This document shows, piece by piece, positions 58,040 through 64,000 of a stretch of DNA of 64,000 nucleotides. The first letter of the stretch is position 1; each line of letters starts with the position of its first letter. The position numbers were made by a program, and so were the translations under genes. The stretch is taken from NCBI GenBank assembly GCA_963662175.1, contig OY759221.1, positions 20,323,027-20,387,026 of the forward strand, in the 5' to 3' direction. Under the pieces are notes generated by a model, which was given only the letters and a program-made list of their open reading frames with translations, did no database searches and was not told the origin of the DNA. This DNA is from Aradus depressus. Its lineage: Eukaryota > Arthropoda > Insecta > Hemiptera > Aradidae.

Positions 58040-58475
58040 TTATACATAACAATCCTTCCCCCCTAGGGAGGGATGGGGTAGGTGAGGCGGGACGGTGCCC
58101 GTCTCAGCCTAGCAGACCTCCTCAGTGCAGGTCCCACAGCGGCAGGCTCGGGCACGTTGGAGCTGCAGGTGGCGGGAGGCCCCATCCATGTTGATATCCA
58201 GCTTCTCTCTTGATTGGCTTTGGCATCCTGGCCCCGCTCCGGTGTCCTCTGCTTCTCATCCTGACTCGGTCAAAAACTCGATGCGGAGTTTTCCACGGAA
58301 TTTCATGTTTTCCGACTTCTAGATTCCAAATATGATCCCCCTCCACGACACGCTCTCCCTTTCAAAATTTTGAGTCCGTGAACAGAGACGCAAGACTGCG
58401 GTGGGCTGGTGGAGACTGACCCAGGACAGAGCTCCATGGGGACATTTCCTGGAGGCCTATGATGATGATTTTTCA
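58040..58475 (+). pseudogene. GC-rich LINE-like relic
   Basis: A GC-rich block contrasts with its flanks. At 58382-58475 one frame reads RRKTAVGWWRLTQDRAPWGH then FLEAYDDD. This resembles the WWRLTQDRA.W..L.EA C-terminal ends seen in insect non-LTR retrotransposons. Upstream parts near 58.1-58.3 kb show no certain domain. No intact frame remains. Confidence 0.4.
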
Positions 58476-58908
58476 ATTGGGCTTATAAGTGCTACATGTG
58501 AAATACAAAATGAGTGTTGAATACATACAAATCAAAGCTATTTAAAGGAATACTAAATTAATAGACATGGAATGGTCCCATCCCCAATTGACAGATTTTT
58601 TTTTTCAGATTTTAAATTTAGATCGACAGAAAATGTAAAATTTCAATTTAAATACTATATTAAATTTTTGACCGTTACATAACTTCCCCTATCTAGTGAG
58701 TGAGGGACCTGAAATCAGTGCCCCTCCATTGGCTCTTTTTCTTGAGCCCCTATAACTGCTAATTATTGCCAGGGACAAAGACGTGTTATTTGTTCACGCC
58801 TTCGCCAAGTGTTACTTTCAATAGACTTTGAAGGGGTTGTGTCGGTGCTCAATACAGAGATGTGATCTGGAGATAGGATGATGAAGTGACAAATGATGGG
58901 GTAGCAAT

Positions 58909-59861
58909 CAGTGGCGTATATAGGAAAAAATTTCGGGGGGGGCCCACCAGGCCGATTTTATAAGGAAAAAAAAAAGTATCACCTTGTATTACCAGAGGTA
59001 ACAGGATTGGCGGTCCCATAGGGACTTCTCCCAGAAAAATTAAATTTTATTGTTTTTGTTTTTAACTTTTTTAATTTAATTTGAAGCTTTTTTAAAAATA
59101 AACTAGCTAAGTATATCAGTTATGTAGTTATTTGTAACCAACAACGACCTTCAACAGAGTCCAGAATATCAAACTACAAAAACTACTGTATAATAATATC
59201 AAAACTACTATATACTTTTTTTTACTTTTATATCAAAGTAACCAGAATATCAAACTACTATATACTTTTTTTTACTTTTATATCAAAGTAACCAGAATAT
59301 CAAACTACTATATACTTTTTTTTACTTTTATATCAAAGTAACCAGAATATCAAACTACTATATACTTTTTTTTACTTTTATATCAAAGTAACCAGAATAT
59401 CAAACTACTATATACTTTTTTTTACTTTTATATCAAAGTAACCAGAATATCAAACTACTATATACTTTTTTTTACTTTTATATCAAAGTAACCAGAATAT
59501 CAAACTACTATATACTTTTTTTTACTTTTATATCAAAGTAACCAGAATATCAAACTACTATATACTTTTTTTTACTTTTATATCAAAGTAACCAGAATAT
59601 CAAACTACTATATACTTTTTTTTACTTTTATATCAATGTAACCAGAATATCAAACTACTATATACTTTTTTTTACTTTTATATCAAAGTAACCAGAATAT
59701 CAAACTACTATATACTTTTTTTTACTTTTATATCAAATTAACCAGAATATCAAACTACTATATACTTTTTTTTACTTTTATATCAAAGTAACCAGAATAT
59801 CAAACTACTATATACTTTTTTTTTACTTTTATATTAATATTTTTCTATATATACGCCACTG
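58909..59861. mobile_element. hAT-type MITE with 8-bp TSD and internal minisatellite
   Basis: The left end CAGTGGCGTATATAGGAAAA and right end TTTTTCTATATATACGCCACTG are terminal inverted repeats. The 8-bp duplication GTAGCAAT stands at 58901-58908 and 59862-59869, with no mismatch. CAG ends and an 8-bp TSD identify hAT. The 953-bp element has no transposase; about two thirds of it is a 50-bp tandem repeat. Confidence 0.93.
59204..59836 (+). repeat. 50-bp minisatellite inside the hAT element
   Basis: Twelve exact-period units start ACCAGAATATCAAACTACTA at 59241, 59291 and so on to 59791, preceded by a partial unit. The units are almost identical; rare variants are TATCAATGTA (59631) and TATCAAATTA (59731), and there is one extra T near the end. 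Confidence 0.97.
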
Positions 59862-60217
59862 GTAGCAATATACATATCTTCCGATATCACATCTCTGGCT
59901 GAACCTTGAACCCGGGTGCTCTCTCTCTCTCAAAACCTACCATCTCTTCATTTGCTGAACCCTTCCCTTCTGTTTTTTCTCTTTGAACTCTAAATTTGCT
60001 ACATCCCGAAATTCATTTCAACAATGTACAAACAAAATACTTTGTGGATGTATATATATTGTATTAAGACTAAAAGAAATAATAAATAATAATAATAATA
60101 ATAATATATAAGAATATATTATCAATGTTACATGATACTTTTTGCAGAGATATTGTGAAACACTTATTGAAAAATAAAGAGAGAAAAGAAAGTAAGTAAT
60201 TTATTTGGCCCGGCATT

Positions 60218-60478
60218 CTAGTGCCTTTCACAAAAGTGACAAAATAAAAAAAAAAACATTAAGTCAACGTCCACGCCATAGATTTTCCGTGAAAACGTCG
60301 GGATAAAATCATTTTTCATTTTCTTTTCTATGCTGCCGTAGCTCTTGCATTTGCTCGACACTATACTTTTTAGGTTTTTAAATTCCATTTGATGCGAGCT
60401 TTCCTCTGATTTGCGTTTTCTATAATTCCGCGCATATTTACGATTCATATGAGACGACATATTTAATTTTTTTTGCAA
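60218..60478 (-). other. Small basic open frame, unknown
   Basis: 86 codons, Lys/Ser-rich (RKYARNYRKRKSEESSHQ), with no recognised family. The composition is partly low-complexity. It may be a transposon remnant or chance. Confidence 0.2.
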
Positions 60479-60896
60479 TTTTCAATTTAATACCGATTTT
60501 TACATATATTTCAGCGAATATTTTTATTTTTTCACTTTGAGTCCTAGTAGTGCTCCTCAAGCTCTTTACAATGACACTCGAATCAACGTCCTATCTAAAC
60601 GCGTTATCATGCTACACTAATTTCTAATTTTACAAAACGCTAATTCGCAAAAATCATCCGCCGGCGCCCACACTAGCCCGATAACGTCACAGGCAAAACA
60701 AACACGTACAGACATGCTCTATCCATTGTGACCTCAACCGTTGTTATCGCATTATTAGTCTCGTAGTTATTATCGATTGAAATCTGACGGAATTTTGTAA
60801 CAAGAAAGTTTGACCGGCTATCACTGTGCTTAACGAGCGAATAAGACGTCTTCAAATAGAAATAAAAGACGTTGTCTTCCCACTCTTTTATTTTAT

Positions 60897-60938
60897 ACCA
60901 GAACCGGTTTTCGACGCAACAGCGTCATCATCAGTGGT
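60897..60938 (-). ncRNA. Hammerhead-ribozyme-like motif (palindrome left arm)
   Basis: This is the mirror of the motif at 61017-61058. It reads on the minus strand ACCA, CTGATGA, T, GACGC-TGTT-GCGTC, GAAA, ACCGGTTC, TGGT. The palindromic AACCGGTT would serve as stem III between two molecules. Confidence 0.6.
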
Positions 60939-61016
60939 TCATCCACCCACACAGCACAGCGGTTGGAAGATAACTGGCCAGTTATCTTCCAACCGCTGTG
61001 CTGTGTGGGTGGATGA

Positions 61017-61058
61017 ACCACTGATGATGACGCTGTTGCGTCGAAAACCGGTTCTGGT
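61017..61058 (+). ncRNA. Hammerhead-ribozyme-like motif (palindrome right arm)
   Basis: ACCA (61017-61020) and TGGT (61055-61058) form stem I. CTGATGA is at 61021, one extra T at 61028, stem II GACGC-TGTT-GCGTC at 61029-61042, GAAA at 61043, then AACC/GGTT with C at the cleavage position 61054. Every core base of a type I hammerhead is present. Stem III has no loop, so only a dimer could form it, as described for Penelope-linked variants. Confidence 0.62.
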
Positions 61059-61205
61059 ATAAAATAAAACAGTGGGAAGACAACGTCTTTTATTTCTATT
61101 AGAAATCTCGTCCCACAACATCTTACTATCACATATGAAGACGTCTTCACGTCAAAATAAATAAAAAAAATAAAGAAAAAACGTCTGTTTTTTTTAGAAA
61201 ATATT

Positions 61206-61311
61206 GTCCATTTCACAAAATATATATATATGTATATATAATATGGGCGTACTTTCGGTAACAATACCGAAAGTACTCCCATAATATACCTATATTTTTT
61301 GTGAAGTAGAC
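61206..61311. repeat. Inverted repeat fused within a hammerhead-like stem II
   Basis: The arms GTCCATTTCACAAAATAT... and ...TTTTGTGAAGTAGAC meet at CGGTA-ACAA-TACCG. Both arms have TACCGAAAGTACTCCC (or one change), the 3' half of the motif at 38751. The CTGAAGA half is lost on both sides. Confidence 0.8.
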
Positions 61312-61529
61312 TATAGGATAGTTCTATATTTAGAAATGATGGGAGGCGAATTGGGGTTCTTTACCCGGGCGATAATCCTGAGGGGGGTGGGGGTTCGCGC
61401 CATGAAACAAGCAATAGACATATACAAAAAAAAATATCAGAATTTTACATAAATTTGTTAGAGCGAAGTAGCTGACTGCTACTATTTTCAGTTATCGTGA
61501 ACAGCTTTGTAAACTTTAGGTATTCTCTG

Positions 61530-61770
61530 ATGGCGCCGATAGCTCAGAAGGAGCGTGCTAGCCTGCTGAGCTCAACATCGCTGGTTCGAAACCCGGCCGA
61601 GGCCTTTATTTATTTTTTATATGGGAGTAAATCATTGAGCACGCCGTCCTTCGGATGGGACGTTATGCGATGTTCCCAAGGGTGTGTGATAGACTCGTTA
61701 AAGACGACCTTAGGCAACTAAACCTGAGCAAGAAAAATTTAGGACTCCCACATCAGAGCTAACAGGGAAG
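61530..61770 (+). mobile_element. Diverged tRNA-derived SINE with variant 3' body
   Basis: The head GGCGCCGATAGCTCAGAAGG and B box TGGTTCGAAACCC are good, and the central CGTCCTTCGGATGGGACG is kept. The 3' body (ACTCCCACATCAGAGCTAAC followed by AGGGAAG) differs from other copies, so this is a second subfamily. Confidence 0.85.
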
Positions 61771-62152
61771 AAATGAAAGCATTGAATGCTTAGGTCCCTA
61801 GGCCCTCCCAATATCTTATCCGTTTGGGATCAACTTTCTAACATTTTTTAACACTTAATACATACAATTCACCTATTATCAACTTACCGCTACGGGCTAG
61901 TAAACAAAATTATAAGTATATATATTTTTACTTAAAAAGAATGAAATCTCTATTTATGGCGCAGAATAATCTGTAACTAGCAATAAGTAAGTATTCTCTT
62001 GATATGATTAAGTCGTCAGGTGGACTTAGCGAACTGAGGTGAAGTCCCCTAGTTATATTTTCCTTCTCATTATAAGGTTTAATCATCATGGTCCCCTCCG
62101 CGAAGAAATTTCTCCATCTCCAAGGACAGCTGTAGATGGCCCGCTAAGTTAA

Positions 62153-62367
62153 TAATAGAACACAGAGTTGTCCACCCACAAGTTTATTTGGCAGAGTCAG
62201 CTTTCAGTCATAATCGACCATCTCCAGTGCTACCTGAATTAACAAAAGTAGAACGCTGTAACAATCTCTACTTTTGTTAAATCAGTTAGCACTGAAGATG
62301 GTCCAATGAGACTTGAAGATGGTTTTGTCATATAAACATGTGGGCGGACAACAACTTTGTGTTCTTA
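62153..62367. repeat. Inverted repeat, about 215 bp, imperfect
   Basis: Outer arms AATAGAACACAGAGTTGTCC and GGACAACAACTTTGTGTTC, middle arms GACCATCTCCAGTGCT and AGCACTGAAGATGGTC, and inner arms TTAACAAAAGTAG and CTACTTTTGTTAA. CACTGAAGATGG resembles the first half of the hammerhead-like motifs, but no GAAA half follows. Confidence 0.7.
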
Positions 62368-62744
62368 TATTAAATTCAGCACGCCCACAACAATCTCCAA
62401 AAAATCCTCAAAATGGATTACAGTCGGATAACATACACAATTCCATTAAAATGATTACGAAAAATACATGAAACAATATGTCTTTTCTCTATGTATAATA
62501 TAAGTGAAGCATATTTGTGAATGCAGAAATGGCACAAAACTCCAAAAAGGCACCACTTATTTTTCGAATTTGTTGCAATTTTAAGTTATTTTTCAACTGT
62601 AAAAATGACCTTCGATTAAAATGTCTCCTACGTATAGCAATTTATTCTTGAGAAATACAAATAAATACAAAAGAAAGGGGTTGAATAAAATAAATGCAAA
62701 AGGAAGGGGTAAGAAGAAGGCAGCCATATTACCATGAAGTGGGA

Positions 62745-62910
62745 GGTGGAGGGGATGGAGAGCTGGCTGTGATTGGCTGGCCGCGCCCCCATTGGCCCCA
62801 CCCCAGATCACAGCTCCGCCCTCTCCGTCCTCTAGCTCTCTGCTCTTCACTGTCGGTCGCCTCCTAGCACACTGGACCACTCTTCTTCTACCACAAACTA
62901 GCTCGATTGA
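62745..62910 (+). promoter_or_regulatory. GC-rich promoter-like segment
   Basis: This block is clearly GC-richer than its surroundings. It has inverted CCAAT boxes (GATTGGCTGG, CATTGGCCCC), GC-box-like CCGCGCCCCC and GCCCCACCCC, and a pyrimidine-rich CTCTCTGCTCTTCACTGTCG that could hold a start site. It stands 210 bp upstream of a coding exon at 63122. Direction is inferred from that exon. Confidence 0.5.
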
Positions 62911-63121
62911 CACTAGTTGGCTGAATTGGTCTTAACTCGGTCCTGCTTAGCGCCTTCCCAATGAATTTGATTAGACCAATTTAGAAATTAATAGCGATCA
63001 ATCAGCCTTCATTCTTTCCTTTTTTTTTTTTTTTTTAACTCTCTTAAAGAGCAACACTAATTATCTTTATTTTTGTGTTTATATTTTGGTCATCCACCCC
63101 ATCCCTCTATATTTTCCGAAG

Positions 63122-63274
63122 TTACCTGAACCACCTGCCACCGTGGAAGAATACATGTTTAAACTGGAGCCTTCAGACATGGAGGGTACGCCCTTCGATG
63201 ATGCTATTTTCTCGGATTTTTCTGGAAACGGAAGCATGGGGAAAATCCCAACCTCTGGAGTCCACTCTATACAG
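63122..63274 (+). CDS. Internal coding exon of an unidentified gene
   Basis: 51 codons run in phase 0 between acceptor TTTTCCGAAG and donor CAG/GTACTT. The acidic, aromatic peptide includes LPEPPATVEEYMFKLEPSD, then GTPFDDAIFSDFSGNG and GVHSIQ. Codon use and edges look real. The acidic/hydrophobic pattern resembles a transcription-factor activation segment, but I do not recognise the gene. The rest must lie beyond the window or in unrecognised exons. Confidence 0.6.
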
Positions 63275-63322
63275 GTACTTTTATTTTATTTAAATGTTCA
63301 ATTATTATTGTTTATTTGTTTG

Positions 63323-63356
63323 CTATTGTGACTCATGCCCGGGCTTCAGCTACGAA
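63323..63356 (-). mobile_element. SINE tail fragment
   Basis: ACTCATGCCCGGGCTTCAGC and CTACGAAG match the SINE 3' end in minus orientation, in the intron after the exon at 63122. Confidence 0.65.
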
Positions 63357-64000
63357 GAATATTATTGTTATGCGTTATTGTGAATGTATTTCTTTTATCA
63401 ATATGAAATTATTTAGATGTAATATAGCTAAACGTATTGCCAATATATATCTGCTTCTAAGTATGTGTAATGTGTGAGCAACATTTCATTTATGTTAATG
63501 CATTATGTATATTGGCATGGAATTAGTTAAATAAATTCCCCTCTAGTAGCGGAACGAAGTCTAAACAAAAACTACTTACTGATGGATCGAAAACAATTTT
63601 TTTTATTTTTGACTGTTACCTCTGTAACAACCTGCTACCAAATGTCAGAGTTATCTCCTCAGGGGCCGTCTATAAATTATATTTATATTAGGGAAGGGAG
63701 GGGGAATCTTGGAAAATGTTACGTAACGTAACAAAGTTCGAAGTTTTTGTTATTTCACTCGTTTGTGACAGTGGGGAAGAGTGTCAAAAATGTTCAAAAA
63801 TTGTGTTAAGTATTTTATGTACAGGCGGCCCCTCAGAGCGAAATTTAAAAACAATGTATCGTAATGTTTAAGTTTCAAAAAGTGGTGGTTCTCTTTTTAT
63901 AGTAATTTTTCGAAAAGTTTTGAGCAAAGAGGAAGAAGTCCGAAAGGGCGATATAAAGAAAGGCAGTGTGATTTTTTTTTTGGTTTTATTATGATGCTTT

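Larger units (their letters stand above)
60855..61100. repeat. 246-bp near-perfect palindrome with two hammerhead-like motifs
   Basis: Arms of 123 nt meet with no spacer between 60977 and 60978 (TAACTGG/CCAGTTA), with one mismatch seen (CACTC versus CACTG side). The flanks GACGTCTTC and GAAGACGTC suggest the symmetry once ran further. Each arm carries one hammerhead-like motif, facing apart. Confidence 0.95.

Noticed and set aside
59204..59836. CRISPR-like array
   Set aside because: Units follow each other without unique spacers, in a eukaryotic hAT element; it is a minisatellite.
60826..61282. Two mirror-image open frames of 78 and 129 codons
   Set aside because: They are the same peptide read from each arm of the palindrome; no protein signature.

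Overview
The window is eukaryotic and arthropod, most likely an insect. It carries an insect-type gustatory receptor gene with the C-terminal TYLVILVQF-like signature, an ebi/TBL1-type gene, a BCS1-type AAA gene and a secreted TULIP/mite-group-7-allergen-like gene. All are split by GT-AG introns in AT-rich DNA packed with transposon debris. A hemipteroid insect would fit, but the species cannot be fixed from this sequence.

Genes from left to right. A gustatory receptor locus (+, 1579-6540) has two homologous 280-286-codon first exons and one shared set of three C-terminal exons. A two-exon gene (+, 8296-10728) encodes a secreted, Thr/Asn/Pro-rich protein of unknown function. ebi/TBL1XR1 (-, 25377-13677) has eleven coding exons and a complete 498-residue product with LisH and WD40 parts. 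A five-exon secreted TULIP-like gene (+, 28302-30948) follows. It converges on BCS1L (-, 37908-32684), six coding exons and 424 residues. The last clear coding piece is one exon (+, 63122-63274) of an unidentified gene, behind a GC-rich promoter-like segment at about 62.75-62.9 kb. The splice phases of all these models were checked by hand and agree.

From 38 to 63 kb the window is almost entirely repeats. They include a tRNA-derived SINE family with many copies, a jockey-type LINE 3' end, a Ty3/Gypsy integrase end with a probable LTR, and a 7-kb composite tandem array. In that array a 144-bp satellite (23 units) is interrupted five times, at the same phase, by a 357-bp module. A hAT element with a perfect 8-bp target duplication carries a 50-bp minisatellite. 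Other elements sit in gene introns or flanks: a second hAT element (TSD ATTGGAAG), a Harbinger-like MITE (TSD TTA), a piggyBac relic (TTAA ends), a Tc/mariner MITE and a mariner transposase relic.

The most interesting signal is a set of hammerhead-ribozyme-like motifs (CTGANGA, stem II, GAAA, minute stem III, short stem I). They occur at three independent loci, two of them in inverted repeats, and a fourth inverted repeat carries truncated copies. All share one extra nucleotide between CTGANGA and stem II. They look like the small hammerhead variants associated with Penelope-like retroelements. Several near-perfect palindromes with 0-1 nt spacers accompany them.
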